From Deltaproteobacteria bacterium (GTDB lineage Bacteria > Desulfobacterota > Desulfuromonadia > Desulfuromonadales > Geopsychrobacteraceae): a DNA stretch of 41,010 bases. Made by a program: the position numbers and the translations under genes. Numbering within the stretch: position 1 is the stretch's first letter; every line of letters begins with the position of its first letter. This document shows positions 33,204-41,010 of this stretch, piece by piece. Under the pieces are notes generated by a model, which searched no databases, was not told the DNA's origin, and was given only the letters and a program-made list of their open reading frames with translations. The stretch is taken from positions 1 to 41,010 of the forward strand of contig JAJRRT010000005.1 of the NCBI GenBank assembly GCA_024279255.1, in the 5' to 3' direction.

Positions 33204-35711
33204 GTGAAGAGACAAAATCTGGATCTTAAAAAAAGTGCGAGAGGGTCCATACTGTGTAGAGATTTCTGCAAGGTGGTGTTGCTCCTTTCTGCAATTTTTA
33301 TGGTTCAGATTCAACCACTGAGCGCCGATTCCAGGCCGCCAGAGATGAAAACCATCATCTCTGCTTCAGAATATGATTACCCCCCTTTTTGCATCGTAAA
33401 CGAAAATGATCTTGCTGGCGGTTTTTCGGTCGAGTTGTTACGAGAAACCCTTAAAGTTATGGGTAGGGATGTTTCATTTAAGCTCGGACCCTGGTTTGAG
33501 GTAAAGCAGAGTCTGATCGATAAAAAAGTACAGGTTCTGCCACTTGTCGGCAGAACTCCCGAGAGAGAGGGGTTTTTCGACTTTACTTTCCCCTATATGA
33601 CGATGCACGGCACCATCATCGTGCGTTCGGGGACAAATGAGATTAACTCCCTGGCAGACCTTAGCGGGAAAAACGTGGCTGTTATGCAGGGTGACAACGC
33701 CGAGGAATTTCTGCTGCGCGAAAAAATACCGGGCATTCTTACCAGGACCAAATCCTTTGATGTGGCACTGAAAAACCTGGCGCAGGGCGAATACGATGCC
33801 GTTGTCGTGCAAAAACTGCTTGCTACGCAAATAATTAAAGAGCATCAGCTTACCAACCTCAAGCCTGTCGGCCCACCACTTGAAGGCTTTGTCCAATCTT
33901 TCTGTTTTGCCGTAGCAAAGGGGGATTCATCCCTACTGAGCAGACTGAATGAAGGGTTGTCCATTGTTATTGCGAACGGCACCTTCGAAGCCCTGCGGAA
34001 AAAGTGGTTTTCCGACCTTGAATCAGTCCCTAACAGTCGTATTCTCGTTGGTGGTGATTTTAATTATCCCCCATATGAATATCTGGATGAAAATGGTCAG
34101 CCCGCAGGTTACAACGTTGATCTGACCAGAGCTATCGCGAGGCATTTGGGGATCGCTGTTAATATTCAACTGGCTCCTTGGGGAGATGTTCGGAAAAAGT
34201 TGGAGAATAATCAAATCGATCTGGTTCAGGGCATGTTTTATTCCACAGAACGAGAGAAAACTTTAAGTTTCACAGATGCACACACCTTGGTCAGCCATGT
34301 TCTCATAACCAGAAAGGGGACGACACCTCTCCGCAGTCTGGCAGAGTTTTCGGGTAAAATTATTGTCGTGATGGATGGTGACATCATGCATGATCTGGCT
34401 GTAAACGCCGGATATGGCAAGCAATTAATTCTTGTCCAAACCCAACAAGAGGCCCTGTGGTTGCTCTCTAGTGGGGGTGCTGATTACGCATTACTGGCGA
34501 AAATTCCCGCGCTTTATTGGATAGCGAAAGAGACCTTGACGAACCTGGAGGTAGGGGAAAACGATTTTATCTCTTCTGAATACTGTTATGCGGCTAATCA
34601 TAAAAATCAGGCCCTGATCGAACGTTTTTCCCTGGGGCTGACTAATTTGAAAGCAACCGGGGAATATCGTGAAATTCACCAGAAATGGTTTGGCAGCTAT
34701 GAAGATCAGGGCATCAGCAGACAAGCGCTTATTCGCTATCTGTTGTTGGGCGCCATCCCTCTTTGCGGCCTGTTTATTTTTTCTATCGTATGGACCAAAA
34801 CCCTGAAAATGAAGGTCCGCACGCGCACGGCAGAGCTTGTCAATGAAATTGAAGAACGCAAGAAGGTCGAAGATAAATTGGCAGATCAGGCCGAAAGGCT
34901 TAAAGCATCGCAATCGATGTTGATTCAGCAGGAAAAGCTCGCCGCAATCGGTCAATTAGCCGCAGGCGTCGCACATGAAATCAATAACCCGCTGGGTTAT
35001 ATCTCGAGTAACCTCAATACTTTAGGTAACTATCGTGAGAAGCTTGATAAATATCTTAGTTCCTTGCGGGAAGCGTTTCTTCTCCTCCCCGTTGATCAGC
35101 AGCAACTTATAGCTAAGAGCCGCAAGCAGCATAAGATTGATCTGGTGCTTGAGGATCTGCCCGACATTATTTCTGACGCCTTTGAAGGCACAGAGAGGAT
35201 CAAGAAAATAGTTCTCGGGATGAAGTGTTTTTCTCGGACAGATAGCGATGTTCCATTACCCGTTGACATTAATGAATGCCTTGAAAGCGCGATTACTATC
35301 GTCTGGAATGAAATTAAATATAATTCTGAACTGGAGCGGGATTTTACTGAGGTCCCCACTCTTGATGGTTTCCCGCAGCAGCTGTCACAAGTTTTTATGA
35401 ATTTACTGGTCAATGCCTCTCACGCGATCCACGAGAAAGGCCAGATTCACCTTAAGAGCCGATTCGTAGATGGTCAGGTTGTTGTTACTGTCACAGATAA
35501 CGGGTCCGGCATCTCCGAAATGACGATGACTAAAATATTCGATCCCTTCTTTACCACCAAAGATCCGGGCAAGGGGACCGGGCTGGGTATGAGTATCGCT
35601 CGGGAAATTATTCAGAAACATGGGGGCAGAATTGAGGTCCAGAGTGAAGTTGGAAAAGGGTCAGAATTTACCGTCAGTCTCCCCGTAGCAGAGAAGTACA
35701 TCCACCCCTGA
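33204..35711 (+). CDS. Sensor histidine kinase with two periplasmic solute-binding (SBP_bac_3) domains
   Basis: The start is GTG 33204 with TTTAGGA upstream, giving about 835 residues. A signal/membrane segment (VVLLLSAIFMVQIQPLSA) leads to two tandem amino-acid-binding-type domains (about 45-270 and 275-500; each begins with a DYPPF or NYPPYEY segment and ends with KKWF or QKWF). A membrane helix (YLLLGAIPLCGLFIFSIVW) follows, then a coiled linker, HisKA with LAAGVAHEINNPLGYISSN, and HATPase with FMNLLVNASHAIHEKG and GTGLGMSIAREII. It should sense a periplasmic solute, BvgS-like at the input end. It has no receiver and no adjacent regulator. EamA genes lie on both sides but not immediately. 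Confidence 0.88.
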   Translation: MKRQNLDLKKSARGSILCRDFCKVVLLLSAIFMVQIQPLSADSRPPEMKTIISASEYDYPPFCIVNENDLAGGFSVELLRETLKVMGRDVSFKLGPWFEVKQSLIDKKVQVLPLVGRTPEREGFFDFTFPYMTMHGTIIVRSGTNEINSLADLSGKNVAVMQGDNAEEFLLREKIPGILTRTKSFDVALKNLAQGEYDAVVVQKLLATQIIKEHQLTNLKPVGPPLEGFVQSFCFAVAKGDSSLLSRLNEGLSIVIANGTFEALRKKWFSDLESVPNSRILVGGDFNYPPYEYLDENGQPAGYNVDLTRAIARHLGIAVNIQLAPWGDVRKKLENNQIDLVQGMFYSTEREKTLSFTDAHTLVSHVLITRKGTTPLRSLAEFSGKIIVVMDGDIMHDLAVNAGYGKQLILVQTQQEALWLLSSGGADYALLAKIPALYWIAKETLTNLEVGENDFISSEYCYAANHKNQALIERFSLGLTNLKATGEYREIHQKWFGSYEDQGISRQALIRYLLLGAIPLCGLFIFSIVWTKTLKMKVRTRTAELVNEIEERKKVEDKLADQAERLKASQSMLIQQEKLAAIGQLAAGVAHEINNPLGYISSNLNTLGNYREKLDKYLSSLREAFLLLPVDQQQLIAKSRKQHKIDLVLEDLPDIISDAFEGTERIKKIVLGMKCFSRTDSDVPLPVDINECLESAITIVWNEIKYNSELERDFTEVPTLDGFPQQLSQVFMNLLVNASHAIHEKGQIHLKSRFVDGQVVVTVTDNGSGISEMTMTKIFDPFFTTKDPGKGTGLGMSIAREIIQKHGGRIEVQSEVGKGSEFTVSLPVAEKYIHP

Positions 35712-35861
35712 TAGAGTTCAAAGCATCAACCCGCCTCCATCGATATCCCAGAATGTATTCTGCTGACAAATTCAGTTTAGAAAAGAATTTGCTCCCATGG
35801 TAAAGGTAACCAGAATCACTTCGATAAACCTTTTCTCCTTTTGAAAATGGCTTGATGACTC

Positions 35862-36743
35862 ATGAATATTCAATGGCCTGCCCGTACTCCCAGGGTGTCA
35901 AAACAAGCTGTCGGCTGGCTGGCGATTTTCGGTTCGGCCTTCTTTTTCTACCTGGCCACACTCACGATTCGCTGGGCTGCGCCCCATGTGACAATTGACT
36001 CTGCCTATTTTGTTTTTGCCCGATTTCTGCTCGGTTTCAGCGTTGTTTCTGTGACCATGATCCTACAAAAAAAGCGGTTGCATCCGAAAAAATACCACTA
36101 TCTTATCGGTCGAACCCTGGCCAATACCTTTGCCGTGTTCTGTTTTTATAAGGCTGTGGAGATGGGCTCACTGGCTGAAGCCAATATCCTCAATATGACC
36201 TATCCGCTGTTTGTCGCTCTCTTCTGCTGGTTTTTTCTGCGCGGACAACGCGACCTGTTGTCGATGATAATGGTTGCTGTGGCATTTGTCGGCATTTGGC
36301 TGATCCTTGCGCCGGGGGAGATTGATCCAAGTCTGGGTAATCTGTGGGGTCTCTGTTCCGGAGTCACTGCAGCAGCAGCGATCATCTACCTGAATATCAG
36401 CAGGCGCTACCATGACTCGCAGACCATTCTTTTTTATATGTTTGGTCTGGGCACGATTTTGATGCTGATATTTTTCCATGACGCGATATTTATGCCGAAC
36501 CTGGAGGAGCTATTTTACCTGCTGAGTTGTTCGGTTTCCGGCGTGCTCGGCCAGTATCTGCTCACCTATGGTTTTTTGTATGTCTCCGCTGTGGAGGGCT
36601 CGATAATTTCTTCGAGCCGAATTCTGCTCGCGGCCCTGCTCGGCCCGCTACTGGTCGCCGACCCGGCGCTAACAATCTCCGGGTGGTGTGGTGCTCTGCT
36701 CATTTTTTCTGCCAACGCAACGCTTGCTTTACGAAAAACTTGA
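35862..36743 (+). CDS. EamA/DMT-family transporter
   Basis: This 293-residue protein has ten hydrophobic segments, beginning GWLAIFGSAFFFYLATLTI and ending ISGWCGALLIFSANATLAL. Two EamA repeats are visible, with NTFAVFCFYKAVEMGSLAEA in the first. It is a probable exporter of a small metabolite. It is only distantly similar to the EamA protein at 28487, so the two are not a recent duplication. No good Shine-Dalgarno precedes ATG (GATGACTC). The substrate is unknown. Confidence 0.82.
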   Translation: MNIQWPARTPRVSKQAVGWLAIFGSAFFFYLATLTIRWAAPHVTIDSAYFVFARFLLGFSVVSVTMILQKKRLHPKKYHYLIGRTLANTFAVFCFYKAVEMGSLAEANILNMTYPLFVALFCWFFLRGQRDLLSMIMVAVAFVGIWLILAPGEIDPSLGNLWGLCSGVTAAAAIIYLNISRRYHDSQTILFYMFGLGTILMLIFFHDAIFMPNLEELFYLLSCSVSGVLGQYLLTYGFLYVSAVEGSIISSSRILLAALLGPLLVADPALTISGWCGALLIFSANATLALRKT

Positions 36744-36905
36744 AACGGACATGATCAGTAAATAACGGATGAGGCGTTTTGGGTGTTTTTGTTGAATGCT
36801 GAGGTCTCCCTCCCCGTCGCAGTAGCCCCACCCCGACGGTTACGTTTGTAGGAAAAAAGCCGAAAGCAGCTAACACAGCTTGGTCAAGTGAATGATTTTA
36901 TAAGG
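36744..36905. other. Intergenic stretch without recognised content
   Basis: No coding frame or structured element is convincing between the EamA gene and the duplicated leader unit that starts at 36906. Confidence 0.5.
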
Positions 36906-36924
36906 ACTTTTCTGAGAACGAAAC

Positions 36925-36953
36925 TTGACAGGCCCGCCTCGAATCCTCAATAT
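36925..36953 (+). promoter_or_regulatory. Promoter of copy A leader
   Basis: TTGACA, 17 bp, CAATAT. The -35 box and 17-bp spacing are kept in copy B (CATAGT). The weak -10 hints at an activator or a different reading such as TATGTATAC just downstream. Confidence 0.45.
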
Positions 36954-37027
36954 GTATACACGGATTTACTAATGAAAATATGATACGTATCGGAGGGGTG
37001 CCGTGCCACAAGGGGATGCCAAACCTT

Positions 37028-37068
37028 AAGCCGTCTTGATCAGCGAACCGCTGATGGGGCGGCTTTTT
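37028..37068 (+). terminator. Leader terminator, copy A
   Basis: AAGCCG pairs with CGGCTT and the inner ATCAGCG pairs with CGCTGAT across an AAC loop, followed by TTTTT. Copy B has AAGTCG/CGACTT, a compensatory change that supports the structure. It precedes the gene start by 69 bp, so it could attenuate the gene or end a small RNA of about 110 nt. Confidence 0.75.
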
Positions 37069-37137
37069 GTGTTTTTAAGATGGGGAAGTTGGCAGCTATG
37101 TGAGTCTGACCGGTGATATTTAAAGAGGAGATTGAAC

Positions 37138-37404
37138 ATGAGCGTAACTGAAGATCAAACCACCAAAGGCCAGGACCTGCTGCAGGAGGTGGCCCTGCGT
37201 TACGCCACCCAGCACGGCCTGCGGCCCGACACCATCGAGTGGGATAACCTGGGCTATGAATGTTGGTTGAAGATCATTACCGCAGACCATACGGTGCGGG
37301 TGGTCTTCTCGCCGGACGAGATCGAAGAGTACGCCGCTTGCGGCTCTGTAGGCAAAGACGCCAAGGTTAAGATCCGTAATGCCTTTGCCAGCCTGTCGAT
37401 GTAG
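37138..37404 (+). CDS. Small protein of unknown family, 88 residues
   Basis: ATG 37138 is chosen over TTG 37132 because GAGGAG lies 7 bp upstream of it. The protein is acidic, with a helical N-terminal half (GQDLLQEVALRYATQHGLRP) and a beta-rich middle (CWLKIITADHTVRVVFSPDE), ending RNAFASLSM. No motif that I recognise is present. A frameshifted homologue in copy B keeps EEVALRYAADHGLRP, HTVRVVF and KIRNAFASLSM, which marks the conserved core. It lies downstream of a conserved leader/terminator; function is unknown. Confidence 0.75.
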   Translation: MSVTEDQTTKGQDLLQEVALRYATQHGLRPDTIEWDNLGYECWLKIITADHTVRVVFSPDEIEEYAACGSVGKDAKVKIRNAFASLSM

Positions 37405-37453
37405 TGGATTGTATAGCTGGTGGTTAAGCAGGGAAGTGTCCTGATTGTTGTGA

Positions 37454-37468
37454 GGGCAGGGGACTTGC
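37454..37468 (+). promoter_or_regulatory. Possible sigma-54 promoter of the acyl-CoA synthetase gene
   Basis: GGGCAGGGGACTTGC followed by T resembles TGGCACG-N4-TTGCW with correct 12-bp GG-GC spacing. The predicted start near 37480 is 34 bp before ATG. Confidence 0.5.
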
Positions 37469-37513
37469 TGTGACATTATTGTCCGTTCTGATCGCAACCC
37501 AAAGGAGTAGGTT

Positions 37514-39079
37514 ATGCTCAATTTAGCTTCGGTATTTGAAGATAGTGCCAGGCAGTATCCCGAAAAAACGGCCTTGGTTTGTGGAACGACTCGGCTCAGT
37601 TACAGTCAATTGAGTCAGGCTGTCAACCGGATTGCCAATGGTTTGACGGCTGCGGGGATTGGCCGGGGGGACAACGTTGCCCTGAGTTGCCCAAACCTGC
37701 CTTACTTCCCCATGGTCTACTATGCCATCCTCAAGATCGGTGCCACAGTGGTGCCGATCAATGTGTTGTCGACGGGCAAGGAGATTGCCTACTATCTCAA
37801 TGACAGTGATTCCAAAGCCTATTTCTGCTTTCAGGGGTCTGCGGAACTTCCGATGGCCGAGGAAGGTTTCAAGGGGTACCAGGGGGCGGATCTCTGCGAG
37901 CATTTCTGGGTCATGATGGCCGAGCCAGAGGCGTCTTCATCGGTGCCCGGGACCGAGACTTTAAGCCAGTTGATGGCAGGCCAGTCTGCCGAATTTGACA
38001 TCGCTCTAACCAACTCTGATGACACGGCAGTACTCCTTTACACTTCGGGAACCACCGGAACTTCCAAGGGGGCAGAACTGTCCCACTCGAACATGCTGAT
38101 GAATGCCATCGTCACACGAGAGGTGATGGCATTCTGCAGCGACGACGTGCATATTCTGACTCTGCCGCTATTTCACTCCTTTGGTCAGACCGTGCAGATG
38201 AACGCCGGCTTGTCCGTTGGGAGCACCCTGGTGCTGATCCCCAGATTTTCCGCTGAGGCGGTCTTTAGCGCCCTGCAGCAGGAGAGCGGGACGATTTTTG
38301 TCGGGGTCCCGACCATGTACTGGGCGTTGCTCAATTACGAGGATCCTGATGGGCGTTTCAATATGGAGAAGATTGTCGAGCGCCTGCGGCTTGGCGTCTC
38401 TGGTGGCGCCTCCCTGCCGCTCGAGATCCTTCACGGGATGGAAGAAAAGTATCAGATTCCGATTCTCGAAGGTTACGGGCTGTCGGAAACCTGCCCGGTG
38501 GCCACCTTCAACCATCTGACCAAAGAGCGTAAGCCCGGATCAATCGGGACTGCCATCTGGGGCGTTGAGGTGCAGGTGGTCGATGAACAGGGCAAGCCGC
38601 TGGCGACCGGTCAGGTCGGTGAAGTGGTGATCCGGGGGCACAATGTGATGAAGGGCTACTACGGCAAACCAGAGGAGACCGCTGCCGCCATCCGGAACAA
38701 TGGCTGGTTTCATACCGGCGATCTGGCGCGGATGGATGAAGATGGATACATGTTTATCGTCGACCGGGTTAAGGATATGATTATCCGCGGTGGTTTCAAC
38801 GTTTATCCCCGTGAGATCGAGGAGGTGCTGATGAGCCATCATTCCGTCTCACTGGCCTCGGTGATAGGGGTCCCGAACGACCAGCACGGCGAGGAGGTGA
38901 AAGCCTTTATCATCCTCAAGGAGGGAGAGTCTCCCACCGAACAAGAACTGATTGACTGGTGTAAAGAACAGATGGCGGCTTTCAAGTATCCGCGCCTGAT
39001 CGAGTTTCGAGAGTCGCTGCCAATGACGGCAACCGGCAAGATACTGAAGAAGGTACTTAAGGCCGAATTTGCGGGTTGA
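37514..39079 (+). CDS. AMP-forming acyl-CoA synthetase (fatty- or aromatic-acid CoA ligase type)
   Basis: This 521-residue ANL-family ligase has the ATP-binding loop LLYTSGTTGTSKGAELS (about 176-192), adenine-site GYGLSETCPVATFNH (about 320-334), hinge GWFHTGDLARMDEDGYMFIVD and C-terminal catalytic Lys in ATGKILKKVL. It resembles long-chain acyl-CoA synthetases most. Benzoate- and 4-hydroxybenzoate-CoA ligases share the fold and cannot be ruled out. AAAGGAG lies 8 bp before ATG. No other pathway gene is adjacent, though the window is rich in CoA-thioester degradation genes. Substrate left open. Confidence 0.88.
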   Translation: MLNLASVFEDSARQYPEKTALVCGTTRLSYSQLSQAVNRIANGLTAAGIGRGDNVALSCPNLPYFPMVYYAILKIGATVVPINVLSTGKEIAYYLNDSDSKAYFCFQGSAELPMAEEGFKGYQGADLCEHFWVMMAEPEASSSVPGTETLSQLMAGQSAEFDIALTNSDDTAVLLYTSGTTGTSKGAELSHSNMLMNAIVTREVMAFCSDDVHILTLPLFHSFGQTVQMNAGLSVGSTLVLIPRFSAEAVFSALQQESGTIFVGVPTMYWALLNYEDPDGRFNMEKIVERLRLGVSGGASLPLEILHGMEEKYQIPILEGYGLSETCPVATFNHLTKERKPGSIGTAIWGVEVQVVDEQGKPLATGQVGEVVIRGHNVMKGYYGKPEETAAAIRNNGWFHTGDLARMDEDGYMFIVDRVKDMIIRGGFNVYPREIEEVLMSHHSVSLASVIGVPNDQHGEEVKAFIILKEGESPTEQELIDWCKEQMAAFKYPRLIEFRESLPMTATGKILKKVLKAEFAG

Positions 39080-39285
39080 AGGTCATCACCGCAGAGCATA
39101 GGGTGCCCCGCCATCTACAGAATTCGATGCTAGACCCTATTGCCTGTTTTTGTCGAATGTCGGGATCTGGTCCCTGTGCGATTCTTACATCCTTGATCGA
39201 AGTCAAATCCCTGCGCCCCGGCATGGTGCATAATTCCCGAGATGCGTACTTCCCGTCCCGCGAGGGCATTCGAAGGGGTTTTAGG

Positions 39286-39948
39286 GTGAAATATCTGGTC
39301 TCTTTTTTTCTGTTGATCCTCTTTGCCACGCCAGCCTTTTGCGCACCGGCGATTTCCTGCCACTGCTTCCAGGATCGATCTTTCGATACGATGCGACCCG
39401 CCGCCGTCGACGAGTATCTGCTGGCGACGACACAGAACTCCTTCATGGCCGCCGCCTTTGGCTTTCCCAAGAAGAATCTGGTCCGGGCCAAGATGAGTGG
39501 AAGCTCGGGGGACCGCCTCTGGGTAGCCCATTATGTCGCATCCCTCACAAATCACACGGCCGAAGATCTGCAGGCGGCCAGAAGTGATGCCTCCTCCTGG
39601 AGCGAGGCTTTCGATGGTCTCGGTATCGAGCCATCCAGCTTCGGATCCGCCTTTGTTGCCGCCCTCTCTGTGAAAACCCCCGAGGCGGGCCTCGCTGTCG
39701 CGGCTGCCAACGAAACCCTCGTCTCCCGATTCGGAGCGACGGAGGGAGAGGTCGAGAAACTCAGACGCCAGGGTGCCTCCACGGCCGAGACGGTTCTTTC
39801 CCTTTTCCTTTCCAAGCAGGGGAAAAGTTCCGCCGCCGATTATTACAACGAGGTCTGGTCCGGCGGGGCGAGCTGGGGGACCCTCCTTTTCCGCGCAGGA
39901 CTTCAACCCGCAGAAGTGGGAGACGCAATCGGCAGTATGCTGCGCTGA
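39286..39948 (+). CDS. Secreted or periplasmic protein of unknown function
   Basis: The start is GTG 39286 with AAGGGG 9 bp upstream, giving 220 residues; longer in-frame extensions back to 39076 look non-coding. A clear signal peptide (MKYLVSFFLLILFATPAFC, then APA) is followed by a Cys pair ISCHCFQDRSFD. A helical, Ala/Ser-rich body follows, with a repeated sense of short helices (FDGLGIEPSSFGSAFVAAL, RFGATEGEVEKLRRQGAS). No enzyme motif is recognised. It stands alone between the acyl-CoA synthetase and the copy B unit. Confidence 0.7.
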   Translation: MKYLVSFFLLILFATPAFCAPAISCHCFQDRSFDTMRPAAVDEYLLATTQNSFMAAAFGFPKKNLVRAKMSGSSGDRLWVAHYVASLTNHTAEDLQAARSDASSWSEAFDGLGIEPSSFGSAFVAALSVKTPEAGLAVAAANETLVSRFGATEGEVEKLRRQGASTAETVLSLFLSKQGKSSAADYYNEVWSGGASWGTLLFRAGLQPAEVGDAIGSMLR

Positions 39949-40233
39949 GCCCTGTCGTTATAGAAATCCCCGTGTGACGCAGCCGCAGCGCAACAGAGGT
40001 TTTGCGGAATTCGAACGAGGATGTCTGAGCCGCAGGCGAGTTTTCGAGTGAGCGCAAAGCCGACGTGAAGCAGAGGGCACCCGCCAACAGCGGGCAAGGA
40101 GTTCGGGGCGCATTTTGATCCAAACTTTTGGGCGGACAAAGGATTGGGCGCTTGTCGGGGCGCAACCCGACGATTCTTTATTTAGAAGCAGAATGTAGCA
40201 AACTCCGATTGTCCAAGTTGATGAAGTTACACC
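39949..40233. other. Intergenic stretch with a probable dispersed repeat
   Basis: No gene is supported. The part from about 39970 to 40165 (CGAACGAGGATGTCTGAGCC, GGGCACCCGCCAAC, GAGTTCGGGGCGC then a hairpin-forming TTTGATCC/GGATTGGG pair around CTTTTG/CAAAG) has the look of boilerplate intergenic repeats seen in Geobacter-type genomes. Identification is from pattern memory only. Confidence 0.35.
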
Positions 40234-40252
40234 ACTTTTCTGACAATGAAAC

Positions 40253-40281
40253 TTGACAGTTGAGTTTCAAATCCCCATAGT
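40253..40281 (+). promoter_or_regulatory. Promoter of copy B leader
   Basis: TTGACA, 17 bp, CATAGT; same spacing as copy A. Confidence 0.45.
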
Positions 40282-40353
40282 TATCCACGGATTTACAAAT
40301 GTAAATATAATGCGTATCGGAGGGGTGTTGTGCCACAAAGGTGATGCAGACAT

Positions 40354-40395
40354 AAGTCGTCTTGATCAGCGAACCGCTGATGGTGCGACTTTTTG
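40354..40395 (+). terminator. Leader terminator, copy B
   Basis: AAGTCG pairs with CGACTT around the same inner ATCAGCG/CGCTGAT hairpin as copy A, followed by a T-run. The C-to-T and G-to-A changes relative to copy A preserve pairing. Confidence 0.75.
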
Positions 40396-40475
40396 TGTTT
40401 TTGGTGAATAATGCGGCTGTATCGGTTGTGAACAACGGTGGTCTCTGATTTTTGTTTCTCATAAAGAGTTTGAAG

Positions 40476-40734
40476 ATGGCAGAAGAGCAATCAACAAAGG
40501 CAAGGCGATGCTCGAAGAGGTCGCGCTGCGTTATGCCGCTGACCACGGTCTGCGTCCTGATAAGGTCGATGGGACAACCAGGGGTACGAATGGTTGCTCA
40601 GGGTGATTGATGCCACACATACGGTGCGGGTGGTCTTCTTGCCGGACGAGATCGAGTTTTTTGCCGAGGATCTGCCGGAGAACCGCGAGACTAAGATGAA
40701 GATTCGCAATGCGTTTGCGAGTTTGTCGATGTGA
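40476..40734 (+). pseudogene. Frameshifted paralogue of the 88-residue protein
   Basis: It starts MAEEQSTK at ATG 40476. One base is missing near 40498 (ACAAAGGCAAGG), after which the frame reads GKAMLEEVALRYAADHGLRP. A second base is missing near 40570 (GTCGATGGGAC), after which WDNQGYEWLLRVIDATHTVR and KMKIRNAFASLSM follow to TGA. Two independent single-base losses point to decay, although sequencing error is possible. Confidence 0.75.
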
Positions 40735-40799
40735 GGGGATTGTATTGTTAATGATTAAATAGGGGAAGTGTCCCTAGTTTTCCTTGTTCTTATCCTTAA

Positions 40800-41010
40800 A
40801 TGAAAAGCCTGATGCCAGAGAAGGACTCGAAAGTGCTGTCTATCCCCCCTCGAACATCCAATATAAAAGAAGCCTATAGCGGGTACTGGTTCTCTGCGGG
40901 GACGGCCCGTCAGGTTATCGAGGCAATGGACCGGGGTGAGCTTTACGTCGATATCTCGATCGATCTGAACCTCTCTCAGGGCAGGTTTGCCATCAGTGAC
41001 GATGAGCTGG
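40800..41010 (+). CDS. Unrecognised protein, 3' end outside window
   Basis: An open frame from ATG 40800 runs to the window edge (70 codons): MKSLMPEKDSKVLSIPPRTS, then IKEAYSGYWFSAGTARQVIE and LYVDISIDLNLSQGRFAISD. No good Shine-Dalgarno is seen; ATG 40812 is an alternative start. Codon use looks coding and similar to neighbours. No family is recognised from this fragment. Confidence 0.6.
   Translation, partial: MKSLMPEKDSKVLSIPPRTSNIKEAYSGYWFSAGTARQVIEAMDRGELYVDISIDLNLSQGRFAISDDEL

Larger units (their letters stand above)
36906..37441. repeat. Duplicated promoter-leader-gene unit, copy A
   Basis: It begins ACTTTTCTGA and ends GGGAAGTGTCC, as does copy B at 40234-40773. Both contain TTGACA, the leader block GTATCGGAGGGGTG then GTGCCACAA, a terminator, and a small gene. 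Copies have diverged clearly but stay alignable throughout. Confidence 0.8.
40234..40773. repeat. Duplicated promoter-leader-gene unit, copy B
   Basis: It aligns with 36906-37441 from ACTTTTCTGA to GGGAAGTGTCC, in direct orientation 3.3 kb downstream. The promoter and terminator are kept; the gene is broken. Confidence 0.8.

Noticed and set aside
37003..37029. Short leader peptide starting GTG with GGAGG upstream
   Set aside because: In copy B the same frame stops after four codons, so the peptide is not conserved.
36982..37068. GEMM (cyclic dinucleotide) or fluoride riboswitch in the duplicated leader
   Set aside because: AACCGCTGATG recalls the fluoride motif and GGGGCGG the GEMM motif, but the order of conserved blocks does not fit either; the AACCGCTGAT part is just the terminator hairpin.
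39130..39906. 258-codon antisense open frame opposite the secreted protein gene
   Set aside because: No motif or ribosome site; the + strand frame has a signal peptide and start signals.
1..41010. CRISPR arrays, tRNA or rRNA genes, transposases
   Set aside because: No regularly spaced repeats, cloverleaf genes or transposase motifs were seen on either strand.

Overview
The window looks like chromosomal DNA of an anaerobic, aromatic-degrading member of the Desulfuromonadales/Geobacter group. The evidence is the Geobacter-style lower benzoyl-CoA genes (bamQ, bamA, bamR), an anaerobic phenol operon (phenylphosphate synthase plus a UbiD-type carboxylase), a GAF histidine kinase paired with an ANTAR response regulator like the Geobacter GnfK/GnfR pair, several sigma-54 promoters and many sensor kinases. 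No rRNA, tRNA, CRISPR array or intact insertion sequence was seen. Assignments rest on reading motifs by eye; no database search was run.

Region 1 (1-6363, + strand) is one tightly packed operon for the steps after benzoyl-CoA reduction: SDR dehydrogenase (5' end cut off), thiolase, hotdog thioesterase, bamQ, bamA, bamR and an amidohydrolase. Dienoyl-CoA is hydrated (BamR), oxidised (BamQ), ring-opened (BamA) and passed to beta-oxidation. A decayed RelE-type toxin gene follows.

Region 2 (6803-11064, + strand) holds a XylR/DmpR/MopR-type sigma-54 activator that keeps the phenol-pocket and zinc residues of MopR, a remnant of a PNPOx-like gene, a PAS-PAS-SpoIIE phosphatase and an intact PNPOx-like gene.

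Region 3 (about 25.1 kb down to 11.1 kb, - strand) is a 14-gene operon in the order ppsA, ppsB, ubiD, UPF0261/Tm-1-like, NUDIX, ppsC, a ubiX::ppsC chimera, ubiX, phenol-type outer-membrane protein, buk, ptb, idi, PNPOx-like, riboflavin kinase-HAD fusion, and finally a broken ribB start. A sigma-54 promoter and two XylR/DmpR-like activator sites lie upstream. The most interesting reading is that the operon supplies the whole route to prenylated FMN: flavin (ribB relic, riboflavin kinase), prenyl donor (Idi, possibly NUDIX/HAD trimming to the monophosphate), assembly (UbiX) and use (UbiD). A 318-bp direct repeat of the amidohydrolase 3' end brackets regions 2 and 3.

Region 4 (25.98-36.74 kb, + strand) holds signalling and transport genes: a hybrid histidine kinase, two EamA transporters, the GAF kinase/ANTAR regulator pair under a sigma-54 promoter, a TorF-like porin behind a sigma-54 promoter and an ANTAR-hairpin/terminator leader, and a kinase with two periplasmic binding domains.

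Region 5 (36.9-41.01 kb) has two copies of a promoter-leader-terminator-small-gene unit, the second frameshifted, flanking an acyl-CoA synthetase and a secreted protein, and ends in a partial gene.
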